This document shows positions 55,557 through 64,000 of a stretch of DNA of 64,000 nucleotides, in pieces. The first letter of the stretch is position 1, and each line of letters begins with the position of its first letter. The translations under genes were made by a program, and so were the position numbers. The notes beneath the pieces were generated by a model. The model had not been told where the DNA came from. It did not search any database and saw nothing but the letters and a program-made list of their open reading frames with translations. Origin of the DNA: Nitrosomonas sp. JL21 (GTDB taxonomy: Bacteria > Pseudomonadota > Gammaproteobacteria > Burkholderiales > Nitrosomonadaceae). Where the stretch lies: NCBI RefSeq assembly GCF_009833095.1, contig NZ_QRCB01000043.1:16648-80647 (forward strand), in the 5' to 3' direction.

Positions 55557-56891
55557 ATGCCAAGAAAGCACAAGAAGAAAATATTTGTCCTGGATACATC
55601 GGTCATCTTATACAACCATAATGCCATTTACAGCTTTGAAGACAATGACGTGGCGATTCCGATCACGGTATTGGAAGAGTTGGATCATTTCAAGAAAGGC
55701 AATGACATCAAGAACTTCGAGGCGAGAGAATTCATCCGCATCATGGATGCCTTGTCGGCTAATCATTCACTGCAGAAATGGATTCCGATCGACCGCCCGA
55801 ACCACGGCCATTTCAAGGTATGCATGCAGGAGAGAACCAGCGGCTTGGACGCGACCGTCGTATTCGGGGAAAACACTGCGGATCACCGGATACTGAACGC
55901 AGTCATTTCATTGGGTGAAGAGTACCCGGACAGTAAAATCATTCTGGTTTCGAAAGATATCAATCTGCGGCTCAAGGCGAAATCCCTCAACATTCCGGCG
56001 GAAGATTTCGAAACCGGAAAGATCAAGGATCTGGATTCGTTGTACACCGGTAAAACGGTCATCGAAGGACTGCCGAAAGATGTCATCGAGAGCATCTACA
56101 ACCATAATTCTTGCTTGCCGGCCGATGTTGGCATACACGAGCCGATACCGAACCATTACTTCATTCTGAAGAATGCCCGTGCTTCGGTATTGGTTTTCTA
56201 CAACCCGGTAACGCAGCGAATCGAGCGCATCCAGAAAGAATCCGCGTTCCGGGTGACCCCCCGGAATGCCGAACAGGTATTTGCATTGCATGCGATTACC
56301 CATCCCCATATCAAGCTCGTGACCATCCAGGGCGTGGCGGGTACCGGCAAAACGCTGCTGGCTCTGGCCGGTGCACTCGATCAGAAAAGGCATTTCAAGC
56401 AGATCTACATGGCGCGTCCGGTGGTGCCTTTGAGCAATAAGGACATCGGTTTTCTGCCCGGTGACGTGATCTCAAAGCTGAATCCCTACATGGAGCCGCT
56501 CTGGGACAATCTCAAATTCATCAAAAGCTTGTTCACCGAGAAAGACAAGGAATACAAGCAGATCACCGATGCGGTCGATCAGGAAAAGCTGAAGATCACG
56601 CCATTGGCGTATATCCGCGGGCGCAGCATTTCGAATGTGTTTTTCATCGTCGATGAAGCCCAGAATCTGACGCCGCATGAAGTGAAAACGATCATCACGC
56701 GGGCCGGAGAAAATACCAAAATCATCTTCACCGGCGATATCTATCAGATCGACACCCCTTATCTCGATTCCCAGAGCAATGGCCTGTCATACTTGATCGA
56801 CAAGATCAAGCACCATGAAATTTATGCCCATGTGCGCTTGGAAAAGGGGGAACGATCCCACCTCGCCAATCTGGCGAATCAATTGCTCTAA
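55557..56891 (+). CDS. PIN-PhoH fusion ATPase (YlaK/PhoH2-type)
   Basis: A 444-residue protein with an N-terminal PIN ribonuclease domain (FVLDTSVILYNHNAI and VLEELDHFKK, carrying acidic active-site residues) and a C-terminal PhoH-type ATPase (GVAGTGKTLLALAGAL as Walker A and FIVDEAQN as Walker B). Such PhoH2 proteins can act as sequence-specific RNA helicase/ribonucleases. No antitoxin-like gene is adjacent. It starts at an ATG in the gap divergent from bioA. Confidence 0.92.
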   Translation: MPRKHKKKIFVLDTSVILYNHNAIYSFEDNDVAIPITVLEELDHFKKGNDIKNFEAREFIRIMDALSANHSLQKWIPIDRPNHGHFKVCMQERTSGLDATVVFGENTADHRILNAVISLGEEYPDSKIILVSKDINLRLKAKSLNIPAEDFETGKIKDLDSLYTGKTVIEGLPKDVIESIYNHNSCLPADVGIHEPIPNHYFILKNARASVLVFYNPVTQRIERIQKESAFRVTPRNAEQVFALHAITHPHIKLVTIQGVAGTGKTLLALAGALDQKRHFKQIYMARPVVPLSNKDIGFLPGDVISKLNPYMEPLWDNLKFIKSLFTEKDKEYKQITDAVDQEKLKITPLAYIRGRSISNVFFIVDEAQNLTPHEVKTIITRAGENTKIIFTGDIYQIDTPYLDSQSNGLSYLIDKIKHHEIYAHVRLEKGERSHLANLANQLL

Positions 56892-57262
56892 GATCGCATC
56901 TGCCATTGCATTGTTATCGTTGTCGATGAATGCACAACGGCGGTTTCTTTCTTTTTAGGTTACATTGGTCGAGGTAGCGCTGATCGCGCTAATTTGCCTC
57001 GCCGTCAAGGATGGATTCTTCTATTCTGGCGCTCATCCACTCACCGTATTTTTAGCTTCTTCCTCAGCGGGTTTTCAGGGATAGCAAAAATCTAACAAAT
57101 CATAGGGATATTTCATGTAGCTTCCAATTCTTGGTTGGCTGGGCTAGAATCGAATCAGATCTACAAGAAGTTAGGTATCTATTTGATAATAATAATTAAA
57201 ATCTGAGTTGATAATAGGGTCATTGTGTAAATTCTAATTGCCTGTAAATAAGGGGGAAGTAT
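56892..57262. other. 371-base region between the PIN-PhoH gene and norC
   Basis: It holds a hairpin at 56971-57000 (GAGG/CCTC with inner AGCGC/GCGCT) without a T-run, a weak sigma70-like pair TTCCAA (57122-57127) and TAGAAT (57145-57150) with 17-base spacing, and two copies of TTGATAATA just before norC. No gene or RNA is recognised. Confidence 0.45.
57183..57216 (+). promoter_or_regulatory. Repeated TTGATAATA elements upstream of norC
   Basis: TTGATAATA occurs at 57183-57191 and 57208-57216, 25 bases apart. Each starts with TTGAT, the left half of the FNR/NNR-type site TTGAT-N4-ATCAA, but the right halves are not present. This could be a regulatory direct repeat for norCBQD. It is a suggestion from pattern alone. 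Confidence 0.35.
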
Positions 57263-57715
57263 ATGGCAGAGTATCTTACGAAATCGGCCGCCCGCAATAT
57301 TTTTTATGGCGGATCCATTTTTTTCCTGATCACGTTTACGGTTCTGACAGTTCATAGCCATTTCTATATGAAAAATGTGGCGACCGATGAATCGACCCTC
57401 ACTGAATCCGTTGCACGCGGTAAACATGTCTGGGAGAAGCATTCCTGCATCAATTGCCATTCTCTGCTGGGTGAAGGCGCTTATTTCGCGCCTGAACTGG
57501 GCAATGTGTGGATTCGCTATGGCGGCAAACAAAGCCCCGAAGGCGCACGTTCCGGCCTGAAAGCCTGGATGCGAGCCCAGCCCACGCGTGTCGAAGGGCG
57601 TCGGCAAATGCCCCAATTCAATCTGACTGAACAGGAATTGGATGATCTGATCGATTTCCTTGAATGGACCAGTCGCATCAATACCTTGGGGTGGCCGCCC
57701 AATGTTGCCGGATGA
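57263..57715 (+). CDS. norC: Nitric oxide reductase cytochrome c subunit NorC
   Basis: A 150-residue membrane-anchored cytochrome c. A single N-terminal helix (about residues 12-31) is followed by a periplasmic domain with the haem motif SCINCHSLLGEG (Cys62, Cys65, His66) and a candidate axial methionine in RRQMPQFNL. It passes electrons from periplasmic donors to NorB. GGGGGAAG precedes the ATG. It opens the norCBQD operon. Confidence 0.97.
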   Translation: MAEYLTKSAARNIFYGGSIFFLITFTVLTVHSHFYMKNVATDESTLTESVARGKHVWEKHSCINCHSLLGEGAYFAPELGNVWIRYGGKQSPEGARSGLKAWMRAQPTRVEGRRQMPQFNLTEQELDDLIDFLEWTSRINTLGWPPNVAG

Positions 57716-57778
57716 CGGTTATGGTGGCGATCGTTGTATACCTGTTGCTCAATACGAAATTTTGATGGAGATTTGTCA

Positions 57779-59107
57779 ATGAAATATCACACCCAGCAGC
57801 TTGCCTATCCTTATTTTGTCGCTGCGCTTGCGCTGTTTCTGGTTCAGATCGTGGCCGGCGTGCTCGCCGGAACGGTCTATGTGTTTCCTAATTTCCTGGC
57901 CGAATCCGCGCCTTTTCATATTCTGCGCATGATCCACACGAATGCGCTGCTGGTGTGGTTGCTATTGGGTTATTTCGGCGCCAGTTATTTTTTGATTCCG
58001 GAAGAAAGCGAACAGGAAATTCATAGTCCCAAGCTGGCATGGCTACAACTGGGCTTGTTTGTATTTGCCGCGTTAGCGGCGGTTGCAGGCTATCTTGGCG
58101 GTATACACGAAGGCCGGGAATTCCTGGAACAACCGTTCTGGATCAAGATACTGATGGTCATCGCGTTTTTGATCTTCATCTACAATGTCACGATGACGGT
58201 GCTCAAAGGCCGCAAGACGGTGGTTTCCATTGTTCTGCTGCTGGGGTTGTGGGGCGCCGCCATTTTCTTCATGTTCGCCTTTTACAATCCCGACAATCTG
58301 GCGGTGGACAAGCTCTACTGGTGGTGGGTGGTGCATGTGTGGGTGGAAGGCGTCTGGGAATTGATCATGTCCGCGATGTTGGCCTTTTTGCTGATCAAAT
58401 TGACCGGCGTCGACCGCGAAATCATCGAGAAATGGCTCTATGTCATCGTCGGCTGTTCGTTGTTCAGCGGATTGCTGGGAACCGGCCACCACTATTATTG
58501 GATCGGGGCGCCGGAATACTGGCACTGGATCGGCGTCGTGTTCTCGTTTCTGGAGATCGTGCCTTTTTTTGCGATGATGCTGTGGGCATTCTATTTAGTG
58601 AAGAAGAGCGGCCGCGATCATCCCAACAAGGCCGCTATACTCTGGAGCCTGGGTTGCCCGGTGATGGCTTTCATCGGTGCGGGCCTGCTCGGCATGATGC
58701 ATAGCTTCCCATCGATCAATTTCTATACGCATGGCACCCAGTTGACCGCGGCGCATGGGCATCTGGCGTTTTACGGTGCGTATGTGATGTTGAACCTGGC
58801 ATTCTTCACGTATGCGCTGCCGGCGTTGCGGCAAGTCCAGCCGTTCAATCAAGTGCTGAACATGTGGAGTTTCTGGCTCATGAATGCCGCGATGCTGGGA
58901 ATTACCTTTGCGTTGGTGTTCGCCGGCATTCTGCAGACCCATTTGCAGCGCGTGATGGCACTCGGTTTCATGAATGTGCAGTCGCAGATTGAATTGTTTT
59001 ATGGGTTGCGCCTCGGTGCCGGCATTTTCTTCATCGTCGGCGCGCTGATGTTCATTTATGCGGCGTTGGGGCCGGTCACCGAGCGTACCGCGGCTGCGCG
59101 GGCATGA
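57779..59107 (+). CDS. norB: Nitric oxide reductase catalytic subunit NorB
   Basis: A 442-residue, about 12-helix haem-copper-type oxidase relative that reduces NO to N2O at a haem b3/FeB centre. The FeB ligands are His186 and Glu190 in HVWVEGVWE and His237-His238 in GTGHHYYWIG. His53 in MIHTNALLVW is a low-spin haem ligand candidate. I chose the ATG at 57779 with GGAG upstream over an earlier TTG start. It uses cytochrome c via NorC, not quinol. Confidence 0.97.
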   Translation: MKYHTQQLAYPYFVAALALFLVQIVAGVLAGTVYVFPNFLAESAPFHILRMIHTNALLVWLLLGYFGASYFLIPEESEQEIHSPKLAWLQLGLFVFAALAAVAGYLGGIHEGREFLEQPFWIKILMVIAFLIFIYNVTMTVLKGRKTVVSIVLLLGLWGAAIFFMFAFYNPDNLAVDKLYWWWVVHVWVEGVWELIMSAMLAFLLIKLTGVDREIIEKWLYVIVGCSLFSGLLGTGHHYYWIGAPEYWHWIGVVFSFLEIVPFFAMMLWAFYLVKKSGRDHPNKAAILWSLGCPVMAFIGAGLLGMMHSFPSINFYTHGTQLTAAHGHLAFYGAYVMLNLAFFTYALPALRQVQPFNQVLNMWSFWLMNAAMLGITFALVFAGILQTHLQRVMALGFMNVQSQIELFYGLRLGAGIFFIVGALMFIYAALGPVTERTAAARA

Positions 59108-59952
59108 TGGATGGCCTGAGCATGCCGGATGTGCCGTTGTGCAGTCGGCCCAGTTCGGAAATTCCGTCTGCGGTTGCAGGCATTCCTTTCTACCAGCCGG
59201 TTGGGAATGAATGCGCGCTGTTTGAAATGGCTTACCGGCAGCGGCTGCCGTTGCTGATCAAGGGGCCGACCGGTTGCGGCAAAACGCGCTTCATCGCGCA
59301 CATGGCCGCCCGTCTGGAACGGCCCTTGCATACAGTTTCATGCCATGATGACCTGACCGCCGCCGATCTGACCGGCCGTTATCTGCTTAAGGGCGGGGAC
59401 ACGGTATGGGTGGATGGTCCGTTGACGCGCGCTGTGCGCAACGGCGGGATTTGTTATCTGGATGAAATCGTTGAAGCGCGCAAGGATGTGACGGTGGTAT
59501 TGCATCCGTTGACCGATGACCGGCGCTTCCTACCATTGGAGCGCACCGGCGAAGCGCTGGCCGCACCGGACGAATTCATGCTGGTCGTCTCATATAATCC
59601 GGGCTATCAAAATATTCTGAAAGCGCTCAAGCCCAGCACGCGCCAGCGTTTTATATCGATCAGCTTTGATTTTCCGCCGCCGGACGCCGAGATGGCCATT
59701 GTCGCCATCGAAAGCGGCTTGCCGGAACGGGATTGCGTGCCTCTGATCAATCTGGCGCAACGATTGCGCGCCTTGAAGGATGTCGATCTGGATGAAGTCG
59801 TGTCGACCCGTTTGCTGATCTATTGCGCCGTACTGATGAAAAGCGGCCTCGATCCTTATCAGGCTGCGCAAGCTGCGCTGGTTGAGCCGCTCTGCGATGA
59901 TCCTGATGTCAAGCAAGGTTTGCTCGATCTGATTCGCGCGACGTACGGCTGA
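59104..59952 (+). CDS. norQ: NorQ, MoxR-type AAA ATPase for NO reductase maturation
   Basis: A 282-residue AAA ATPase with Walker A GPTGCGKT (residues 54-61) and Walker B GICYLDE (Asp120-Glu121). NorQ with NorD inserts the non-haem iron into NorB. Its ATG overlaps the norB stop by four bases. The sequence is strikingly close to CbbQ in this same window, including HPLTDDRRFLPLE against [13 protein letters not shown]. Confidence 0.94.
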   Translation: MMDGLSMPDVPLCSRPSSEIPSAVAGIPFYQPVGNECALFEMAYRQRLPLLIKGPTGCGKTRFIAHMAARLERPLHTVSCHDDLTAADLTGRYLLKGGDTVWVDGPLTRAVRNGGICYLDEIVEARKDVTVVLHPLTDDRRFLPLERTGEALAAPDEFMLVVSYNPGYQNILKALKPSTRQRFISISFDFPPPDAEMAIVAIESGLPERDCVPLINLAQRLRALKDVDLDEVVSTRLLIYCAVLMKSGLDPYQAAQAALVEPLCDDPDVKQGLLDLIRATYG

Positions 59953-59954
59953 GC

Positions 59955-61919
59955 ATGGATTGGCTGGCGTTTCTCGAACTGGAGGAACAGATCGGACGTT
60001 GCTGGCACCGGCTTGCCGGCAGCACCAGCAGTTATCGTTTCCATGCTGACGCAGCAATATCGCTGACGGAAGTTCGCGCAGCGCTGGGCGTATTTTTCCG
60101 CGGATTGGGTGGGTCGCCGGGCATCACGTTGACTGCCGGAACGCCGCAATCTTCGCGGCATCGCTTGAAATGGCGCCAGCGCCTGGGCTTGATGGATGAG
60201 GTTCTGCCGCCGATCGACTGCAATCATGAACGAATGCTGTTGCCGGAACGGCTGGGGTATTTTCCGGACAGGATATTGAACCGGCAGCATTATGTCTGGC
60301 TGGCGGCGTTTTTCGCTACTGCGAATGACTTGATGGATGATCCTGTCAGCGGCGTGAAGTACGTTCATGCCGATCCGTTGCAAGCGGATCTGGTCTACCT
60401 TCATCAGGTGCATCGGATCAGCACCGGCGTGTGCAACCGCTATCCCGGCCTGGCCCAGCGCTATCGGAACCTCTGTCTGGCGATCGCTGCGCAGCGGCCA
60501 CGGCGTCTGCTGAGCCAGCAGGAACAGGCGATCGAAACAGTGATTCTGATGTTACTGGGCACTCAACCCGGCACCGATATGCTGGCGGATTCATTCCTGC
60601 AGGCCATTCGCAACCCAGCGCCCGATCTCACCTTATGGACAGCGGATAAGCGCTACCGGACATTTTTGCCGGTTCCGCTATGGGGCAATGCGTGGGCTCA
60701 GCAGAACTGCAGCTCTGCCGCGGCGCAGAATACAGAGCAGGATGGCGTCGAGAGTAGCGAGCATCCTCAGGATCAGCGCAAGAAAAACAGCCGTCGCCGG
60801 GAACAGGATCAAAGTCGGCGCGATGATCCGTTGCTGTTGAATCGGTTCGAAAAAATGCTGAGCTGGTCGGAAATGGTCAATGTCAATCGCGCCGTTCAGG
60901 ATGATGATGAAGAGTCGGCCAGAAACGCCGCGCAAGCGCTCGAGGAAATCACCGTGAGTTCGTATGACCGGAGCGCTGCGGTGACGCTCAAGTTCGATCT
61001 CGATCTTTCGCCGGAAGATGTCGATCCCGCCCGGCTGATCTCCGAATTCGATTATCCCGAATGGGACTACCGGCGCAAGCTGTATCATCACGGGCAATGC
61101 CGGATAGTGTTCCAGCAGGCTCCGGAACATGACCAGGACTGGGCGCCGGATCTGGAGGCACGCAAGCGTTTCCGCAGAATTCGCCGCCAGTTTGAAGCGC
61201 TATTGCCGAAACGGGAAATTCTGCGTCATCAACCGGATGGCGCTGAACTGGATATGGATGCGGTCGTGCGCGCCGAATGCGATGTTCGTGCCACCGGCCA
61301 TGGGTCAGACCGGTTGTACTGCGCGTCACGACAACAATCGCGCGATTTGGCCGTGGCGATTCTGGTCGATGTGTCGCTATCCACCGACAGTTGGATCAAT
61401 GGCCGCCGTATCATCGATATCGGTAAAGAAGCGTTGATCACGCTGGCGACAGGGCTGGCAACCTGCCGGGATGCGTTTGCTATCTATACTTTTACGTCGC
61501 GAAAGAGAGCTTATGTTCGAATAACCGAGGTGAAGAATTTTTCTGAGCCGTTCAATACCCGTATGTTGCGCCGCATTGCGGCGTTGCGGCCCGGCTATTA
61601 CACGCGTATGGGCGCCGCGCTGCGTCATGTTCAGCAGATATTGAGCCTGCGTCCGGAGCGGCACCGGCTGATTCTATTACTCACGGATGGCAAGCCCAAC
61701 GATCTCGATCATTATGAAGGCCGATACGGCGTAGAAGATACGCGACAAGCGATTGTTGAGGCCAGACGGGCAGGCTTGTCGGTGTTCGGCATTACCATTG
61801 ATCAAGCGGCGCAAGATTATTTTCCATATCTGTTTGGAAAAGGAGGATACGCCATAGTGGCGCGTCCAGACCGTTTGCCGCAGGTAATGCCGAATATTTA
61901 TCAACAGTTGATTCGGTAA
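59955..61919 (+). CDS. norD: NorD, VWA-domain partner of NorQ
   Basis: A 654-residue protein with a C-terminal von Willebrand factor A domain whose MIDAS motif is DVSLS (Asp472 onward). The middle part has an acidic, low-complexity stretch. It is shorter than CbbO but has the same organisation: helical N-terminal region, then VWA. NorD and NorQ activate NorBC. It starts two bases after norQ. Confidence 0.93.
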   Translation: MDWLAFLELEEQIGRCWHRLAGSTSSYRFHADAAISLTEVRAALGVFFRGLGGSPGITLTAGTPQSSRHRLKWRQRLGLMDEVLPPIDCNHERMLLPERLGYFPDRILNRQHYVWLAAFFATANDLMDDPVSGVKYVHADPLQADLVYLHQVHRISTGVCNRYPGLAQRYRNLCLAIAAQRPRRLLSQQEQAIETVILMLLGTQPGTDMLADSFLQAIRNPAPDLTLWTADKRYRTFLPVPLWGNAWAQQNCSSAAAQNTEQDGVESSEHPQDQRKKNSRRREQDQSRRDDPLLLNRFEKMLSWSEMVNVNRAVQDDDEESARNAAQALEEITVSSYDRSAAVTLKFDLDLSPEDVDPARLISEFDYPEWDYRRKLYHHGQCRIVFQQAPEHDQDWAPDLEARKRFRRIRRQFEALLPKREILRHQPDGAELDMDAVVRAECDVRATGHGSDRLYCASRQQSRDLAVAILVDVSLSTDSWINGRRIIDIGKEALITLATGLATCRDAFAIYTFTSRKRAYVRITEVKNFSEPFNTRMLRRIAALRPGYYTRMGAALRHVQQILSLRPERHRLILLLTDGKPNDLDHYEGRYGVEDTRQAIVEARRAGLSVFGITIDQAAQDYFPYLFGKGGYAIVARPDRLPQVMPNIYQQLIR

Positions 61920-61947
61920 TGTATTTTCTGCTGAATGTTAAGAAGTA

Positions 61948-62619
61948 ATGGAAATGCCAAAGGATATGAAAATCATCGGAGGATTCATGGCTAAAATCTG
62001 GGCTAATTTGCCAATGGGAATGCAACGTCTTGTGGTGGCGGCAGGACTTTTAATGGCTGTTGTCGTCATCGGCTTACAGTTCCACGTCAGCTCGCAAGGC
62101 GATATGTCGGCGACATATCCCAAGGGCTTTCGTGGTGGCACTTGCACGATAGAGTCTGAATCTCTGCTGATCGGCTATTCGGGATATTTCATCCCTGACG
62201 ATTACGAAATTCCGGCGGACGCGATGAAGGCGATGCCTGTTCCGACGTTATGCAGCAAAATGGCCAGTCCTGGCATGCTGGACATCACGATCGATCTTCT
62301 TTATCCGGAAGCGGCACGTCAATGGCCGCTCGCACTGACGCTCACCAAGATGGAAGGCAACGAGCCGGTTAAGACATTATTGACCATACCTGAGAGAACT
62401 TACGACTCCGGTATCATTACCCAAATATTGAGCATCGGCGAAATCGGAGAATATAGAGTTTCTCTTTCAGGAAAGAATGATCAGCAAGTTGATTTCACGC
62501 TGGAAATTCCAATTGCTGTCGGTATGCGATGGTATGAAGGGATGATTCAATTCTGGCCGATGGTTGCGATGCTGGGCGCGGTAATTTTCTTTGCCAATTT
62601 GAAAAGAATATTGAAATAA
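61948..62619 (+). CDS. Uncharacterised membrane protein downstream of norD
   Basis: A 223-residue protein that I cannot assign to a family. A helix near residues 27-47 and another at the C terminus (about 197-218) enclose an extracytoplasmic domain of about 140 residues with two cysteines (GGTCTIES and VPTLCSKM). The strand-rich part ending GEYRVSLSGKNDQQVDFTLEIP suggests an immunoglobulin-like fold of the FixH/YtkA kind; that is inference. It starts 28 bases after norD on the same strand, so it is probably the last gene of the nor operon. In-frame ATGs at 61966 and 61987 are alternatives. Confidence 0.75.
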   Translation: MEMPKDMKIIGGFMAKIWANLPMGMQRLVVAAGLLMAVVVIGLQFHVSSQGDMSATYPKGFRGGTCTIESESLLIGYSGYFIPDDYEIPADAMKAMPVPTLCSKMASPGMLDITIDLLYPEAARQWPLALTLTKMEGNEPVKTLLTIPERTYDSGIITQILSIGEIGEYRVSLSGKNDQQVDFTLEIPIAVGMRWYEGMIQFWPMVAMLGAVIFFANLKRILK

Positions 62620-62754
62620 AATATGGCTTGATGGATAACTATTGGGCGTGCGGGAGCATGGCTTTAATGAATTTGTCAGTTGCCGGCACCTTTAACTGAA
62701 TTCCGATCCTTGCTACATTCTGATTCTTGATCAATCACTGCTCCGTTGACACGC

Positions 62755-64000
62755 ATGTTTTCAAATATTCATCTCGATTCGACTGATTTATTACCGGATG
62801 ACGATCCTCAACGTGTGCTGTTGCACAACGAAGTGCATGCCCGGCCGAGTCCGCGCATCCACCTGCCCGCATTGATCATGTATGTGGTGGTCATCAATGA
62901 GGGCATCAGCCGTGAAGAAGAATACGCGCATTTACGCCGGCTTCCCGGCCAGCAAGCATTGATGCTCGAGCAATTGCAGAATAATTTCCTGCGCTTGCGG
63001 CTACCGAGCTATACGCTGAGATGGGAGCGCCATACCGAGTTCACGCGCTATGCACTGGTGCAGCATTTGCCGGAAATTGCCCAGTTAGGCGCAACCGATC
63101 CTGAGTTGCTGTCTTGTCTGACCTTGCCGAAGCACTGGCTGGCGGACATCCCGGGGCGCACGTTTGCGGCCATCAAGCTAGCGATGGTTTCAGGGGACGT
63201 GCAGCAGCCGGAGCAGTTGCTCATACAGGCGCGCAAGTGGTTTGGCGGAAATCCGGTGGTGGCGTCATTGATTGGCCGGGATGCCTATTCACTGGCGGTG
63301 ACCGATTTCATGCTGCGGCACAGCGGTTTTGAACGCATGCTGGTGATCATGCCCGACGATACCTCGGAGACGCGGGCAGGGCGCGTATCGCAACGGCTAC
63401 TTGAAATCGAGACTTACCGGTTGATGGCATTGCGCGGTTTACCGGTCGCCAAACGACTGATTCCGGAATTGACCAGCGCCGAACAACAGTTGGCGGACAT
63501 TACCGCGCAGCTCGAAAACAAGGTCGCCTCTGACCAGGAATTGCTGGATACGCTCACCGCCTTGGCGGCCCGGGTTGAACGGGCTACGGTGGAACACGCC
63601 TACCGATTTGCAGCGACACAGGCGTATAGCAAGCTGGTTACGCAACGCATTGCCGAGCTCAGGGAACAGGCGCTTCCAGGAACGCAAACGATCGGCGAAT
63701 TCATGCAACGGCGGCTGACGCCGGCGATTGCCACGGTGGAGGCGACCGCGCAGCGAATGGGCTACCTTTCCGCCCGGGTGGCGCGTGCCAGCGCATTACT
63801 GCGCACGCGCGTCGATATTCAAACCGAAACACAAAATCAGCAATTGCTCGAAAAGCTTACGCACGGCCAAGAACTGCAACTGCGCTTGCAAAGTACCGTG
63901 GAAGGGCTGTCGATTGCGGCCATTTCCTACTACGTCATCAGCTTGCTGCTATATGTGACCAAGGCCGGCAAGGCCGCAGGCCTGCCGATTCATCCGGAAA
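62755..64000 (+). CDS. DUF3422 family protein (truncated by window end)
   Basis: An open frame of 415 codons from ATG 62755 to the window edge. The N-terminal signatures LHNEVHARPSPR and WERHTEFTRY are those of DUF3422 proteins, which also carry C-terminal membrane helices; the first of these (ISYYVISLLLYV) is visible just before the end. The function of the family is not known. The full protein should be slightly longer than what is seen. No SD is evident at the start. Confidence 0.88.
   Translation, partial: MFSNIHLDSTDLLPDDDPQRVLLHNEVHARPSPRIHLPALIMYVVVINEGISREEEYAHLRRLPGQQALMLEQLQNNFLRLRLPSYTLRWERHTEFTRYALVQHLPEIAQLGATDPELLSCLTLPKHWLADIPGRTFAAIKLAMVSGDVQQPEQLLIQARKWFGGNPVVASLIGRDAYSLAVTDFMLRHSGFERMLVIMPDDTSETRAGRVSQRLLEIETYRLMALRGLPVAKRLIPELTSAEQQLADITAQLENKVASDQELLDTLTALAARVERATVEHAYRFAATQAYSKLVTQRIAELREQALPGTQTIGEFMQRRLTPAIATVEATAQRMGYLSARVARASALLRTRVDIQTETQNQQLLEKLTHGQELQLRLQSTVEGLSIAAISYYVISLLLYVTKAGKAAGLPIHPE

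Overview
The window looks like the chromosome of a chemolithoautotrophic betaproteobacterium, most likely a Nitrosomonas-type ammonia oxidiser. The evidence is a form IA RuBisCO operon (cbbLSQO) with a divergent cbbR, a complete norCBQD nitric oxide reductase operon, an EarP plus Arg32-type EF-P pair, and betaproteobacterial housekeeping genes throughout. No ammonia monooxygenase or hydroxylamine oxidoreductase gene lies in the window, so the genus is an inference. There is no rRNA, tRNA, CRISPR array, intact insertion sequence or prophage that I can support; this is mostly conserved core chromosome.

Layout. 1-3136: a response regulator tail and its sensor kinase, a half-size GDT1/UPF0016 transporter, and a LuxR-type regulator with two degenerate receivers. 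3291-9569: cbbO, cbbQ, cbbS and cbbL (minus strand) and divergent cbbR, with a recognisable CbbR operator, promoter, intercistronic hairpin and internal terminator. 9577-10594: a CRP/FNR-type palindrome in front of a kinase-less membrane sensor-like protein and a small TM2-like protein. 10803-13945: rimO, earP, efp. 14121-15131: an exported kelch protein. 15193-22320: an IscR-controlled suf operon (iscR-sufABCDSU-nfu). 22544-26249: a GldA/F/G-like ABC exporter with a DUF4340 protein. 26277-30083: mutM, proC, yggT, yggU, sixA and an rluE-like gene. 30302-36681: a desaturase with an unusual C-terminal extension, rpmBG, radC, coaBC, dut, a DUF192 protein and ffh. 36819-45505: a CcsA-like protein, an SH3 lipoprotein, two GGDEF proteins, a group III truncated haemoglobin, malic enzyme and serB. 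45819-51190: pepA, a short leader ORF, holC, a hypothetical gene and valS. 51301-56891: an HD-GYP protein, a beta-CASP nuclease, bioA and a PIN-PhoH ATPase. 57263-62619: norCBQD plus a co-directional membrane protein. 62755-end: a DUF3422 protein cut by the window edge.

How the genes fit together. Two paralogous MoxR-AAA/VWA activator pairs are present, CbbQ/CbbO for RuBisCO and NorQ/NorD for NO reductase, so the window holds two metalloenzymes each served by the same type of activation machine. Iron-sulphur cluster supply is under IscR feedback, with two tandem type-1 IscR sites overlapping the promoter. Three cyclic-di-GMP-type proteins (two GGDEF, one HD-GYP) and two two-component-type regulators show substantial signalling capacity.

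The least explained items are the membrane protein behind norD, the kinase-less sensor under the CRP/FNR palindrome, the dual pseudo-receiver regulator, the desaturase C-terminal extension and the 19-codon ORF coupled to holC.
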